Shown here in pieces: positions 37,553 through 46,413 of a stretch of DNA of 64,000 nucleotides. The notes under the pieces are model-generated. The model did not search any database, was not told the origin of the DNA, and saw only the letters and a list, made by a program, of their open reading frames with translations. The stretch is from Janthinobacterium agaricidamnosum. GTDB taxonomy: Bacteria; Pseudomonadota; Gammaproteobacteria; Burkholderiales; Burkholderiaceae_D. A program made the position numbers and the translations under genes. Position 1 is the first letter of the stretch. Each line of letters begins with the position of its first letter. The DNA lies in contig NZ_CP033019.1 in assembly GCF_003667705.1 (NCBI RefSeq), positions 1,798,001-1,862,000 of the forward strand. The letters run 5' to 3'.

Positions 37553-38257
37553 TCAGCGAGCCGCGCTGTAGGCAAAACAGGTATCAAACTTTTCGTAGGG
37601 AATCAGTTCGGCGCGCAGGCTGGCCAGTTCGATGTCGGTCAGCAAGCCCCGGTGCGCCTGCTTGCGTCCTTTCGGCAACGCCACCTCGTAATCGAGGATG
37701 TCCCTGGCCAGCAAGGTTTGCAGCACGTCGGCTTGCCGCGCCGTCAGGTAGCGCGCATGCGTGCCCAGGGTGTTGGCCAGCTGTTCCCTGAATGCCTCGT
37801 CGCTGACCTCGTTATAGGTATCCTGATCCGCCATGCTGTTCAACAACATGTGGAACACGAAATCCTGCAGGTTTTTCGCCAGGTACTGCGCTTCATTCTG
37901 GTCATGCCACAGCAGCACGACGGGCATGTCGCCGTCGTGCTGGCCGGAGGCGAAAAAGCAGTAGTGGTCGCCCGCGCCCGTTTGCGCGAACGGGATGAAG
38001 CGGAAGGCGGGATCGATCTGCCGGTAATCGTCCGCGTCGCGCAAGGTGTCCGCCTCTTCGGCCACGGCCTTGATGTTGAGCAATTCGAAATCATCGGCAT
38101 GCAACAGCAGGGTAGGGCGCTCCGTCAATGTGGGATAGACCAGCTTGTACCAGTCGGGCCCGTATTCGCCCACGGCGAGCATGCCGTCGCTCTCGAGCTG
38201 CCGGTACAGCGCAGGATAGATAAAGCCGTGTTTGCTTTCAATTTCTGAGAGCGTCAT
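37553..38257 (-). CDS. SMI1/KNR4 (SUKH)-like protein
   Basis: A 234-residue soluble protein. It begins LSEIESKHGFIYPALYRQLE, a typical SUKH start, and continues with hydrophobic and acidic stretches (GAGDHYCFFASGQHDGDMP). SUKH proteins include many immunity proteins against contact-dependent toxins, but also lone housekeeping forms. No toxin gene is next to it. ATG 38257 follows AGGA; the longer version begins at TTG 38272. Confidence 0.65.
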   Translation of the reverse strand: MTLSEIESKHGFIYPALYRQLESDGMLAVGEYGPDWYKLVYPTLTERPTLLLHADDFELLNIKAVAEEADTLRDADDYRQIDPAFRFIPFAQTGAGDHYCFFASGQHDGDMPVVLLWHDQNEAQYLAKNLQDFVFHMLLNSMADQDTYNEVSDEAFREQLANTLGTHARYLTARQADVLQTLLARDILDYEVALPKGRKQAHRGLLTDIELASLRAELIPYEKFDTCFAYSAAR

Positions 38258-38414
38258 GTTTGTCCTGTTCAACGTGGGTCATGGCGGCATGATAGCCGAG
38301 GCGATGCCTGGCACGCTTCATGGCGGCAAGGATGAGCATGATTAATAGATATTTAAGTTTGCTTGTGTGGCATGGTCAACGTATGCTTGCCAGACTAAAA
38401 TTCGCTGAGCCCGC

Positions 38415-39644
38415 ATGAAAAACATCATCTTGATTTCCGCCGCCTGTTTGCTGGCGCTGCTGTCGACCATCGGCGCCTCCTTGCCATACCCGATCCTGCC
38501 GCCCCTGTTCGCGGCCGAGGCGCCCAATGCCTTCAACAATTTCCTCGGCTTGCCGTCCAAATTGCTGTTCGGCCTGGCGCTGACCATCAACCCGCTGGGT
38601 TTGCTGATCGGCTCGGCCCTGCTGGGGCCCCTGTCGGACCGCTACGGCCGCCGCCCCTTGCTGATGCGCACGGCCGTGGGCGCCGCCATCGGCCACGCGA
38701 TCACGGCCTGGGCGCTGGTGATCCAGTCCTATCCGCTGTTCATCGTCGCCCGTTTCATCACGGGTTTACTGGAGGGTAACGGCGCCGTGGCGCGCGCCAT
38801 GCTGGCCGACCAGCTGACGGGAGCGCTGCGCCTGCGCGCCATGTCGTGGCTGAACGGCGCGTTTTACCTGGGCTGGCTGGTCGGGCCAATTTTGGCGGGC
38901 GCGACCCTGCATTGGGGCGTGACGGTGCCGTTCTGGATCGCCGCCGCCGCGCTGATGCTCGTCGCCGTGCTGGTGGCCGTCGGCTTGCCGCGCGAAACGC
39001 CCTCGCTATTGACGACGTCGTGGTGGCAAGTGGCGCGCGACCGCCATTCGCTCAATTTGCTGCGCCATGAGGAGCTGCGCACCCTGTTCATCGTGCAACT
39101 GGCGTTCACCTGCGGCGTGGCCAGTTTTTATGAGTTCTATCCGCTGTGGCTGGTCGAGACGGCCCATTACCATGCGCAGGAGATTGCCTGGGTGAATGTG
39201 GGCCTGTGCGGCACGATGACGGTCACCTCCTTGCTGGCGGGCGGTCCCAGCCGCCATGCGCCGCTGCTGCGGGCCTGCTGGTATGCGTGCGGCGTGGCGC
39301 TGGCCGTGGGGATATTGGCGCTGGGTAATATCTGGGTGGGCATCGCCGCCATCGTGCTGTTCGGCATTCCGAATGCGCTGTACAACACGGTCATACAGGG
39401 CTGGTGCGCCGAGCGCTTCAGTGCGCACGGACAGGGCGCCGTGATGGGCTTGCTGGCCACCACCTTTTGCATCGCCAACATCGTCGTGGCCTTGAGCGGC
39501 TCCGTGCTGACCCTGATCGACACGCGGCTGATCCTCGTCGCGGGCGCCTTGTCCGCCGCCTGGGCCGCATGGCGCATGGCGGCCTGGCGCCGCCAGCTGG
39601 CCGGAACCGTCGAGGCGAAGGCTCGCCAGGATTTCTGCAGCTAG
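38415..39644 (+). CDS. Major facilitator superfamily transporter
   Basis: A 409-residue inner-membrane protein with 12 predicted spans. The first is IILISAACLLALLSTIG; MFS motif A is GPLSDRYGRRPLL after span two. It resembles DHA1-type exporters of drugs or sugars, but no residue identifies the substrate. It diverges from the SUKH-like gene. It stands alone; a G-rich stretch and a palindromic repeat separate it from the phasin gene. Confidence 0.85.
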   Translation: MKNIILISAACLLALLSTIGASLPYPILPPLFAAEAPNAFNNFLGLPSKLLFGLALTINPLGLLIGSALLGPLSDRYGRRPLLMRTAVGAAIGHAITAWALVIQSYPLFIVARFITGLLEGNGAVARAMLADQLTGALRLRAMSWLNGAFYLGWLVGPILAGATLHWGVTVPFWIAAAALMLVAVLVAVGLPRETPSLLTTSWWQVARDRHSLNLLRHEELRTLFIVQLAFTCGVASFYEFYPLWLVETAHYHAQEIAWVNVGLCGTMTVTSLLAGGPSRHAPLLRACWYACGVALAVGILALGNIWVGIAAIVLFGIPNALYNTVIQGWCAERFSAHGQGAVMGLLATTFCIANIVVALSGSVLTLIDTRLILVAGALSAAWAAWRMAAWRRQLAGTVEAKARQDFCS

Positions 39645-39719
39645 GCGCAGGCTATTTCTGGGGGTGTGGGAGGGGGGGGCGAATACCGGACCCTGCCGGT
39701 GAATTCTTGTAGGTCGGGC

Positions 39720-39813
39720 AGGTCGGATTAGCGCGCAAGCGCGTAATCCGACATCACCATGAGCGCCAGCAGTGCGTCGGATTACGCGCGGCCTTGCCGC
39801 GCTAATCCGACCT
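39720..39813. repeat. Two-module palindromic extragenic repeat (REP/BIME type)
   Basis: Module one is GTCGGATTA-GCGCGCAAGCGCG-TAATCCGAC (39722-39752). Module two has the same arms around CGCGCGGCCTTGCCGCGC (39776-39811). The outer ends AGGTCGGATTAGCGCG and its complement also pair. It lies between the MFS and phasin genes (convergent), ending 5 nt before the phasin stop codon. Such GTCGGATTA repeats are common in Proteobacteria, as I recall. Confidence 0.85.
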
Positions 39814-39818
39814 ACGGC

Positions 39819-40430
39819 TTACTTTTTAGCAGCCTTCGGTTTGGCCGCCGGCGCCGCTTTTTCAGCCGCAGCCTGGGCGCCGGCCGTCGCTTTTTCCGTG
39901 GCCTGCGCCACTTGCGCGCTGGCCTTGGCGATCTGCTCTTCCACGGTCTTCACGGCCTGTTTCGTGGCCTTGGTCACTTGCTCGTAGCCGAGGAAGGCGT
40001 TGTCGATGGCGGCCTTGACGATGGCGACGGCATTTTCCGAGCCTGGCGGCACGTTTTTCGTGACGTCGTAGATCAGGGCGCTCAGATTGCTTTTCGCTTC
40101 GGCCACATGGGCTTCGGCGGCCGTGGTGAATTCCGTGTGGATTTCCTTGATGATGTCGTCGAGCTGCTGTTTATACGCTTTTGCGCCGGCCACGCCCGGC
40201 TGCAGCTGGGCGGCGGCGGCGGCCATGGCGGCCTTCGGATCCTTGGCCTGGCTGATTTCCTTGCCGGCGGCAAGGCCATCCTCGATGCCGGACTTGGCCG
40301 TGGCCATGTTCAATGCCAGCACCTGTTCCACGCCTTGCACGGCCTTGGAAGTGAGGGTGTTGAAGGTCATCAGCTGGAATTCAAACAGGGCCTTGGTGGC
40401 CGATGCGAATTGTTCGGGATTCGTAAACAT
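39819..40430 (-). CDS. Phasin family protein (polyhydroxyalkanoate granule)
   Basis: A 203-residue amphipathic helical protein. It starts MFTNPEQFASATKALFEFQL, characteristic of PhaP-type phasins, and ends with an Ala/Lys-rich tail (AAPAAKPKAAKK) resembling histone-like tails. Phasins coat PHA granules and regulate their size. GGAG precedes the ATG. It is a single gene. The repeat 39720-39813 almost touches its stop. Confidence 0.92.
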   Translation of the reverse strand: MFTNPEQFASATKALFEFQLMTFNTLTSKAVQGVEQVLALNMATAKSGIEDGLAAGKEISQAKDPKAAMAAAAAQLQPGVAGAKAYKQQLDDIIKEIHTEFTTAAEAHVAEAKSNLSALIYDVTKNVPPGSENAVAIVKAAIDNAFLGYEQVTKATKQAVKTVEEQIAKASAQVAQATEKATAGAQAAAEKAAPAAKPKAAKK

Positions 40431-40537
40431 GTGGTCTCCTCGGTTTGAATAGATACGTTCTTATCGTTCCATACTCTTTCGACGCCGCATTGCCATCGCT
40501 TGATCTCAAGCCGGTGCCCCGTGTGGTCATGGCCCCA

Positions 40538-40732
40538 TTATTTAACAAGCGCCGGTTTTTCGCAACGGCTATCTTTGTACGGTCCCGAGGCCAGTTCCCA
40601 GCCAAATCCGAGGGTGGACTGGGCGCACGACAGGGTGCCGTCGATCTTGCTGCGCCACTTGTACCAGGGCGCCGGTCCGGCCGTGGCGTACGCGCAGGCG
40701 GCCAGCAGGGCCGTGGCGATCAGGTATTTCAT
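40538..40732 (-). CDS. Small secreted protein, 64 residues
   Basis: ATG at 40732 (complement) with GGAG upstream opens MKYLIATALLAACAYATA, a signal peptide with a likely cleavage after ATA. The mature part is about 46 residues: GPAPWYKWRSKIDGTLSCAQ and a later CEKPALVK, with two Cys that could form one disulfide. The same frame remains open upstream inside the kinase gene, but that is not coding. No function is known. It may be a periplasmic or envelope protein. Confidence 0.65.
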   Translation of the reverse strand: MKYLIATALLAACAYATAGPAPWYKWRSKIDGTLSCAQSTLGFGWELASGPYKDSRCEKPALVK

Positions 40733-40779
40733 AAGTACTCCGAAAGAAAAGCCTGCCGGCATTGTAGCGTGCCTGCCGT

Positions 40780-43020
40780 TCAGGGGGCGGGCGATTGCGG
40801 CGCCACGGCGGGCAGCTGCAGGGTGAAGGTGGTGCCGCTGGCGTCGCCGATGCTGCTGGTGGCGTCGATATGCCCGCCCAGCACGCCCGTGACGATGTTG
40901 TGCGCCACATGCAAGCCCAGGCCCGAACCACCGGAACCGAGCTTGGTCGTGAAGAAAGGGTCGTAGACGTGCACGAGGTCGTCGGCGGCGATGCCCACGC
41001 CCGTGTCGGCGATGGACATGGTGATCGTCTTCCCGTCGTCGCTGCCCCGCGCCCTGACGTTTATGGTACCGCCGCTGCGGCCCTCGAAGGCGTGGCGCAG
41101 GCAGTTTTCCAGCAGGTTGCTCAGCACCTGGCCCAGCGGACCGGGATAGCTGTCCATCGCCAGGCCCTCCGGCACGTCCTGCGTCAGGCTCAGGCCGGCG
41201 GCCTTGAGCTGCGTACACAGGGGTAGCATCAGCTCGGCCACGAACTGGCGCAGCAGGAAGTGGCGGCGTTGCGAACTGGCGCGGTCGACGGCGATCTGCT
41301 TGAAGCTCGAAACGAGGTCGGCCGCGCGCTGCAGGTTGCGCAGCATGATGGCGTCCGCCTCGCTGGCCTGGGTCAGGTAGGCGCCCAGTTCGGAGCGGCG
41401 CAGGCCATCGAGAAAGCTGGCCTGGATTTCGCGCGTGCGTTCGGCCATGGTGGTGGCCACCACCAGACCGTTGCCGATCGGCGTATTGAGTTCATGCGCG
41501 ATGCCGGCGACGAGCGCACCGAGCGCGGCCAACTTGTCGCGGCGCACCAGTTCTTCCTGCGTGATGGACAGGTTTTCCAGCGCGGCGGCCAACTCGCGGT
41601 TCGTCTGCTCCGAATGTTCCTTGGCCTGCGTCAGGGCCGCCGTGCGTTCGGCCACCAGCTCTTCCAGGTGGGTGCGGTGGCGTTGCAGCTCGCGTTCATG
41701 GCGCATGCGGCCAATCGCGATGCCGGCCAGGTCGGTGGCCGTGTCGATCAGTTCCAGGTCGCGCGCATCGGGCTGGCGTACTTCGCGGTAGTACATGGCG
41801 AAGGAACCGAGCACGGCGCCATCCTGGCCGAAAATGGGTTGCGACCAGCACGCGCGCAAGCCGAACGGCGCGGCCAGCTCGCGGTAGGGCGCCCACAGCG
41901 GATCGCGCATGATGTCGCTGACCACCACCTGTTCGCGCAGGAACATGGCGGTGCCGCAGGAGCCCACGCCGGGGCCGATGGCCACGCCTTCTAGCAGGGC
42001 CATGTACTCGGTCGGCAGGCTGGGACCGGCCGCGCTGTGCATGTGGGTGCCGTCGTCGTCGAGCAGCATGATGGAGCACAGCACGCCGCGCGACTGGCCT
42101 TCGATCAAGAGCAGCAGCTGGTTCAGCGTGGGGATCAGGGGCGCGCCCTTGGCGACCATTTCCAGCAGGGCGCTCTGGCCCGAGCGCATCGCTTCGGCGA
42201 GGTTGCGTTCGGTCAAGTCGATGATGCGCGCATGCACGAGCTGGCGGCCCGGCACGGACAGGCGCATCAGGCGGATTTCGCAGGCGATCGGGTGGCTGTC
42301 GCGGTGGCAGCAGCTGGCGCGGAAAACGACGATCTTGCCTTGCAGGGTATCGCGGATCTTTTCTTCCAGCAGCTGCGGCGAGGCGCGGCCATCGCTCTGA
42401 TGTTTGGGGAACAGCGGCTCCATGCCGCCTTGCAGCAACTCGGCCAGCGGCATGCCGAACAGTTCTTCGGCCAGGTGGTTGGCGTCGATCAGCAGCTCGT
42501 TGTCGATATCGAACAGCAGCACGGCGTCGGGTGAACCGGCCAATATCGAGTGGTAATTGACTTCCAGCGTTTGCGGATGCACGGGGCGCGGCGGCGTGGC
42601 GGCATGCGGCGCGGAAGCTTCGGCCTTGTGCAAGGCCAGTTCCATGAGGATTTTTTCCGCCACGTCGCGTGCATTGAAGGGCATCTTGATGTAGTCGGAA
42701 GCGCCGGCGCCCACGCTGCGGCCCTGCTCCTCGGCGCTGGGCGTGGCCGACATCAGCAGCAGGGGCACGCTGTGGCGTCCGCCCGCATTGCGCAGACGCA
42801 TGCAGGTGGCGCCGATATTCGAGCCCGCCAGAGCCGCGTCGAGCAGGATCAGGTCCGTGCCGCCGGCCGCCAGTTCCACGCCTTCGTCGATATCGCCCGC
42901 CAGCCCCGTGCCCAGGTTATGCCGGTCCAGCACATACAGCAGTTCGCGCACTTCGTTTGGCGAATTGCTGACCAGCAGTACATTAGCCCGGTCGGTGATG
43001 GAAGAAATCAACTGATTCAT
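40780..43020 (-). CDS. Multi-domain histidine kinase: receiver-PAS-GAF-HisKA
   Basis: A 746-residue soluble kinase with an unusual order. An N-terminal receiver-like domain (1-125, with DLILLDAALAG) is followed by a PAS domain (about 155-270) and a GAF domain (about 285-430, SCGTAMFLREQVV). A coiled coil then leads to the HisKA domain with His509 (GIAHELNTPIGNG) and the HATPase (NLLENCLRHA, ADTGVGI, GSGGSGLGLHV). No membrane span is visible, so it senses cytoplasmic cues. No response regulator is adjacent. The HELNTPIG form is typical of kinases with a GAF sensor. Confidence 0.88.
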   Translation of the reverse strand: MNQLISSITDRANVLLVSNSPNEVRELLYVLDRHNLGTGLAGDIDEGVELAAGGTDLILLDAALAGSNIGATCMRLRNAGGRHSVPLLLMSATPSAEEQGRSVGAGASDYIKMPFNARDVAEKILMELALHKAEASAPHAATPPRPVHPQTLEVNYHSILAGSPDAVLLFDIDNELLIDANHLAEELFGMPLAELLQGGMEPLFPKHQSDGRASPQLLEEKIRDTLQGKIVVFRASCCHRDSHPIACEIRLMRLSVPGRQLVHARIIDLTERNLAEAMRSGQSALLEMVAKGAPLIPTLNQLLLLIEGQSRGVLCSIMLLDDDGTHMHSAAGPSLPTEYMALLEGVAIGPGVGSCGTAMFLREQVVVSDIMRDPLWAPYRELAAPFGLRACWSQPIFGQDGAVLGSFAMYYREVRQPDARDLELIDTATDLAGIAIGRMRHERELQRHRTHLEELVAERTAALTQAKEHSEQTNRELAAALENLSITQEELVRRDKLAALGALVAGIAHELNTPIGNGLVVATTMAERTREIQASFLDGLRRSELGAYLTQASEADAIMLRNLQRAADLVSSFKQIAVDRASSQRRHFLLRQFVAELMLPLCTQLKAAGLSLTQDVPEGLAMDSYPGPLGQVLSNLLENCLRHAFEGRSGGTINVRARGSDDGKTITMSIADTGVGIAADDLVHVYDPFFTTKLGSGGSGLGLHVAHNIVTGVLGGHIDATSSIGDASGTTFTLQLPAVAPQSPAP

Positions 43021-43111
43021 GGTGTCGCGCCCTTACGCGGTTCATGGGCCTAGTATTACATCAAGGCAAGTAGGAGTAAACGATAATTCTTGATGATCAA
43101 AAGCAATCTGC

Positions 43112-43540
43112 TCAAGCCGCATTTTGCGCTGGCGGTGCCGCATCCAGGGCCGCGCGCGCCTGTTCGATGCGCGGGTAATTGTCTTCGATCCAGTCGACCA
43201 GCACGGCCAGGCGTTCGGCCGCCTCGCGCCCCAGCGGCGTGAGGCTGTATTCCACCTTGGGCGGGATCACCAGATACGCCTGGCGCAGCACGAAGCCGTC
43301 GCCCGCCAGCGCTTCCAGGGTTTGCGCCAGCATTTTTTCGCTGACGCCGCCCACTTCGCGGCGCAGTTCGCTAAAGCGCCGCGTGCCGCTCAGCAGCAGT
43401 ACCAGCACCAGCACGGCCCAGCGGCTGGTCAGGTGGCTGAGCACGGCGCGCGACGGGCAGGTGGCCGCCAGCAGGTGCGCCTCCTGATTCTGGCGGGCGA
43501 GGGCGGCGCGCAGGCTGGCGCCGGGAGTGTCTGTGGGCAT
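43112..43540 (-). CDS. HxlR-family winged-helix regulator (QorR-like)
   Basis: A 142-residue regulator. It contains SRWAVLVLVLLLSGTRRFSE and VSEKMLAQTLEALAGDG, the winged helix of the HxlR family. The N-terminal CPSRAVL includes a Cys typical of redox-sensing members. It diverges from the qorB-like gene, as ytfH/ytfG do in E. coli, and would repress both from the operators between them. A weak ribosome site precedes the ATG. Confidence 0.88.
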   Translation of the reverse strand: MPTDTPGASLRAALARQNQEAHLLAATCPSRAVLSHLTSRWAVLVLVLLLSGTRRFSELRREVGGVSEKMLAQTLEALAGDGFVLRQAYLVIPPKVEYSLTPLGREAAERLAVLVDWIEDNYPRIEQARAALDAAPPAQNAA

Positions 43541-43572
43541 GATAGTTGGTCTTCAATGTGAGGGTAATCCAT

Positions 43573-43607
43573 ACTTACCAAAAGGTACGTACTTACAATA
43601 AGTAAGT
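43573..43607. promoter_or_regulatory. Operator-like repeats between hxlR-type and qorB-like genes
   Basis: ACTTAC (43591-43596) and GTAAGT (43602-43607) form an inverted repeat around AATAA. A second, TTACC-AAAA-GGTA, lies at 43575-43587, and ACTTACC is repeated. Such GTA/TAC-rich sites are typical of HxlR-family binding regions. Confidence 0.6.
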
Positions 43608-43654
43608 AATGGCCCTATTATAGGGTTTTACCAGCCACCCTCCAAGGAGAAATC

Positions 43655-44506
43655 ATGATCGTCATCACCGGCGCCACAGGCAATCTGGGCCAGCACGTCA
43701 TTGCCAGCCTGCTCGCATCCGTTCCCGCAGCCAACATCATCGCCGCCGTGCGCAACCCGGCCAAGGCCGCCGGTCTGGCCGCCCGGGGCGTGCAGGTACG
43801 CCAGGCCGATTACAACGACGGCGCCAGCCTCGATGCGGCCTTCAAGGGCGCAACGAAAATCTTGCTGATTTCGTCGAGCGAAGTGGGCCAGCGCGCGCAG
43901 CAGCACCAGAACGTCATCGATGCGGCCAGGCGCGCCGGCGTTTCCCTGCTGGCCTATACCAGTGTCTTGCGCGCCGATACGTCGCCGCTGGGCCTGGCCG
44001 CCGAGCACGTGATCACGGAAGCGGCCATCCGCGCGTCCGGCCTGCCGTACACTTTCCTGCGCAACGGCTGGTATCTGGAAAACCATACGGAGCACCTGGC
44101 GCCCGTGCTCGAGCATGGCGTCGTGCTGGGCGCGGCGCAAAACGGCCGCTTCTCGTCCGCCGCGCGCGCTGACTACGCGGCGGCCGCCGCTGCCGTGCTG
44201 ACGGCGGTCCAGCCGCAAGCGATCTATGAACTGGCCGGCGACCACGGCTTTACCCTGGCCGAGTATGCGGCCGAAGTGGCGCGCCAGTCGGGCAAGGCGA
44301 TCGTCTACAAGGATTTGCCGCAGGTGGACTTCAAGGCGGCGCTGGTGGGCGTGGGCGTGCCGGAAGGGTTTGCCGAGTTGCTGGCCGATTCCGACGCGGG
44401 CGCGGCCAAGGGCGGCCTGGAAGACCATGGCAAGCAATTGAGCGCGCTGACAGGCCGTCCGACGACGACGCTGCTTGACGCCGTGAAGGCGGCGCTGGGC
44501 AAATAA
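43655..44506 (+). CDS. NmrA-like NAD(P)H-binding oxidoreductase (QorB-like)
   Basis: A 283-residue SDR of the NmrA/QorB group. The Rossmann motif is ITGATGNLGQHV (residues 4-15). ISSSEVGQRAQQHQNVIDAA and TFLRNGWYLEN are conserved with QorB, an NADPH-dependent quinone reductase of E. coli. ATG 43655 follows AAGGAG. The divergent HxlR gene and shared operator suggest induction by quinones or thiol-reactive agents. Quinone activity is inferred. Confidence 0.85.
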   Translation: MIVITGATGNLGQHVIASLLASVPAANIIAAVRNPAKAAGLAARGVQVRQADYNDGASLDAAFKGATKILLISSSEVGQRAQQHQNVIDAARRAGVSLLAYTSVLRADTSPLGLAAEHVITEAAIRASGLPYTFLRNGWYLENHTEHLAPVLEHGVVLGAAQNGRFSSAARADYAAAAAAVLTAVQPQAIYELAGDHGFTLAEYAAEVARQSGKAIVYKDLPQVDFKAALVGVGVPEGFAELLADSDAGAAKGGLEDHGKQLSALTGRPTTTLLDAVKAALGK

Positions 44507-44548
44507 GGGGAGGGAGGGCGCCATGGCAACACATGGCGTTCTGCAATG

Positions 44549-44586
44549 AAAAAAGCCGCAAACTCGTGAAAGTTTGCGGCTTTTTT
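44549..44586 (-). terminator. Rho-independent terminator of tRNA-Leu copy a
   Basis: GCCGCAAACT pairs with AGTTTGCGGC around CGTGAA, flanked by six A and six T, so it works on both strands and may also end the qorB-like transcript. The same hairpin recurs after tRNA copies c and d. Confidence 0.88.
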
Positions 44587-44599
44587 GCGAATTAGGTAA

Positions 44600-44684
44600 T
44601 GGTGCCCACGAAGGGACTCGAACCCCTACACCCGAAGGCACATGGACCTGAACCATGCGCGTCTACCAATTCCGCCACGTGGGC
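44600..44684 (-). tRNA. tRNA-Leu(CAG), copy a
   Basis: An 85-nt tRNA including the encoded CCA. The acceptor GCCCACG pairs with CGTGGGC. The anticodon stem CATGG/CCATG holds loop TTCAGGT (anticodon CAG, reading CUG). The T arm is GGGGTTCGAGTCCCC. It has the long variable arm of type II tRNAs. It is identical to copies b, c and d. Confidence 0.97.
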
Positions 44685-44759
44685 ACTGATGCTGCTTGTT
44701 GCTTACTGCTGTATCTCACTACTGTACTGCGGACTACAACGAAAACAACTCGTTGCTGG

Positions 44760-44844
44760 TGGTGCCCACGAAGGGACTCGAACCCCTACACCCGAAGGCA
44801 CATGGACCTGAACCATGCGCGTCTACCAATTCCGCCACGTGGGC
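44760..44844 (-). tRNA. tRNA-Leu(CAG), copy b
   Basis: Identical 85-nt tRNA, 75 nt upstream of copy a in transcription order. No terminator lies between b and a, so they are a two-gene transcript ended by 44549-44586. Its promoter is at 44904-44932. Confidence 0.97.
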
Positions 44845-44903
44845 ATTGTGCTGCGTTTTGCTGCTGCTTGCTGTCTGCTGCGTGTTCTGCAGCGACGGAC
44901 AAA

Positions 44904-44932
44904 ATAATAAGGGTTGGCGGCGATTCGGTCAA
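44904..44932 (-). promoter_or_regulatory. Sigma-70 promoter of tRNA-Leu b and a
   Basis: On the minus strand TTGACC (44932-44927) and TATTAT (44909-44904) are separated by 17 nt. The tRNA starts about 60 nt downstream. The copy before tRNA c differs by small changes but keeps the two boxes and spacing. Confidence 0.82.
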
Positions 44933-44957
44933 TGAACATTTTGCTCTTTTCTTCAAG

Positions 44958-44987
44958 AAACCCCCTTTTCCGCTGAAAAAAGGGTTT
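44958..44987 (-). terminator. Hairpin after the metalloprotease gene
   Basis: AAACCC and GGGTTT arms with inner CTTTT/AAAA pairing. A related hairpin with compensating changes lies at 46468-46497 after the heparinase-like gene. A weak T run makes full termination uncertain. Confidence 0.45.
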
Positions 44988-45031
44988 TCCCTATGAGAAA
45001 TGGCGTAAAGCTGCCTGTTTTTTCAGCGTAG

Positions 45032-46096
45032 TCAGCGTCGTTGCTGCCATGCCAGTAGCATCAATGCCAGACATAACAGCGGGAAGGTGCCCGGCGCCGG
45101 GATGGCGTTCGGGGCGATATCCCAGCCGATGGCATCGAGGGCGATCAAGTCGTTCCAGCGCAGGCGCAATAATTCGCCGTATGCCACCGCCGGGTCCATG
45201 ATGCCCAGGTGTAAATTGTCGCGCCAGTGGCTGGCCTGGTCGCCGTCGCCGTGAAAGCTGCCGTTGGCAAACAGCGGACCGCGCGTCGCGCCGCCATCGA
45301 GCGAGAAATACTTGTCGCGGTTGTCGGCCGTCCAGTCGATCACGCCGGCCGCGGCGCTTTCTGCCGAGTAGCGGAACAAGTCCAGTCCCGAGACGTAGGT
45401 AAATTCCGTGTCGTCATAGGGGCCGCCCAGCGGCGGCGAGTTGTAGTCGAGGATATCCACGCCGCTGAGAAAGCCCAGTGCGTGGCCGATTTCATGCATG
45501 GCCACGCCGATGAAGTCGATGCTGTGGGCGCCGATGCCATTGCCGGGATCGAAATCGAAGTTGAAATCGCTGTTGAACTGGATGAAGCCGTCGCAATTGC
45601 CGATGCAGCCGTCCAGCGATTGCGGCGGCGGCGCCAGGCCGACGGCCTTGGCTTCGGCATTGCTCAGGGATAAATACTGATTGTTGGCGTCGCCATTGTT
45701 GTCGAGATAGGGCAGGGCGCTGCCGGGTCCGTTGGGGCTGTTGGCCGTGCGGTTGATCAGCATGCCGAAGCTGTCGCCCGTTGGCAGGTGCGCCAGCGCC
45801 CGCTGGTCGATGGTGGACGTGGCGTCGGCGGCCAGGGCGCCGCGAAAGTCGCTGTAGCGGTAAAACGCTTCCGACGAGCCCGTTTGCCCCAGGATGTTGC
45901 CGCCCAGCGAATTGAAGCCCACCGTCAGCTCGATGGTGACATTGTCTTTCAGGACGCGCGACCAGCGCGCGGCCGCCGCCTGGAATCCCTGCTGCGCCTG
46001 CAGCGAAGTGCCGGGTACGTATTGCAGATTGAACAGGGGCGAGGCGATAGTGCTGATAGGTAACATCAAGGCGAGGACGGCGACGAGGCTTTTCAT
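45032..46096 (-). CDS. Secreted zinc metalloprotease with PEP-CTERM-like tail (NF038122-like)
   Basis: A 354-residue precursor. The signal peptide MKSLVAVLALMLPISTIAS is followed by a zincin domain with the zinc motif HEIGHALGF and a downstream GIMDP, a likely Met-turn. The tail IPAPGTFPLLCLALMLLAWQ plus QRR is a sorting signal of the PEP-CTERM type, though the usual Pro-Glu-Pro is replaced by Pro-Ala-Pro. The protein would be exported and processed by an exosortase. It lies between tRNA copies b and c, on the tRNA strand. ATG 46096 is chosen; a longer frame to 46135 adds a non-signal stretch. Confidence 0.82.
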   Translation of the reverse strand: MKSLVAVLALMLPISTIASPLFNLQYVPGTSLQAQQGFQAAAARWSRVLKDNVTIELTVGFNSLGGNILGQTGSSEAFYRYSDFRGALAADATSTIDQRALAHLPTGDSFGMLINRTANSPNGPGSALPYLDNNGDANNQYLSLSNAEAKAVGLAPPPQSLDGCIGNCDGFIQFNSDFNFDFDPGNGIGAHSIDFIGVAMHEIGHALGFLSGVDILDYNSPPLGGPYDDTEFTYVSGLDLFRYSAESAAAGVIDWTADNRDKYFSLDGGATRGPLFANGSFHGDGDQASHWRDNLHLGIMDPAVAYGELLRLRWNDLIALDAIGWDIAPNAIPAPGTFPLLCLALMLLAWQQRR

Positions 46097-46226
46097 GGCG
46101 GCGCTCCGGCAATGGCGATGCCATCGTGCAGGCAAGAAGCGTGCTCACTCGTAAAATCAAGGACTTGGCGCGTGCGCAGCCGTCAACTGTCAAGAATGCC
46201 GACAGGGTTTGCTGGGGCTGGAAATG

Positions 46227-46264
46227 AAAAGAGCCGCAAACTCGTGAAAGTTTGCGGCTCTTTT
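46227..46264 (-). terminator. Rho-independent terminator of tRNA-Leu copy c
   Basis: Same stem as at 44549-44586, but the basal pair is changed from A-T to G-C (GAGCCGC/GCGGCTC), keeping the pairing. It is followed by T4 on the tRNA strand. Confidence 0.85.
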
Positions 46265-46278
46265 GCGAATTTTGGTAA

Positions 46279-46363
46279 TGGTGCCCACGAAGGGACTCGA
46301 ACCCCTACACCCGAAGGCACATGGACCTGAACCATGCGCGTCTACCAATTCCGCCACGTGGGC
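46279..46363 (-). tRNA. tRNA-Leu(CAG), copy c
   Basis: Sequence identical to copies a and b, including CCA. It lies between the heparinase-like and metalloprotease genes, with its own promoter (46414-46442) and terminator (46227-46264). Confidence 0.97.
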
Positions 46364-46413
46364 ACTGATGCTGCTTTGCTGCTTGTCGCTGCGTGTTCTG
46401 CAGCGAGGACAAA

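Noticed and set aside
43573..43607. TetR-type operator
   Set aside because: The adjacent regulator is HxlR, and the short GTA/TAC repeats fit that family better.
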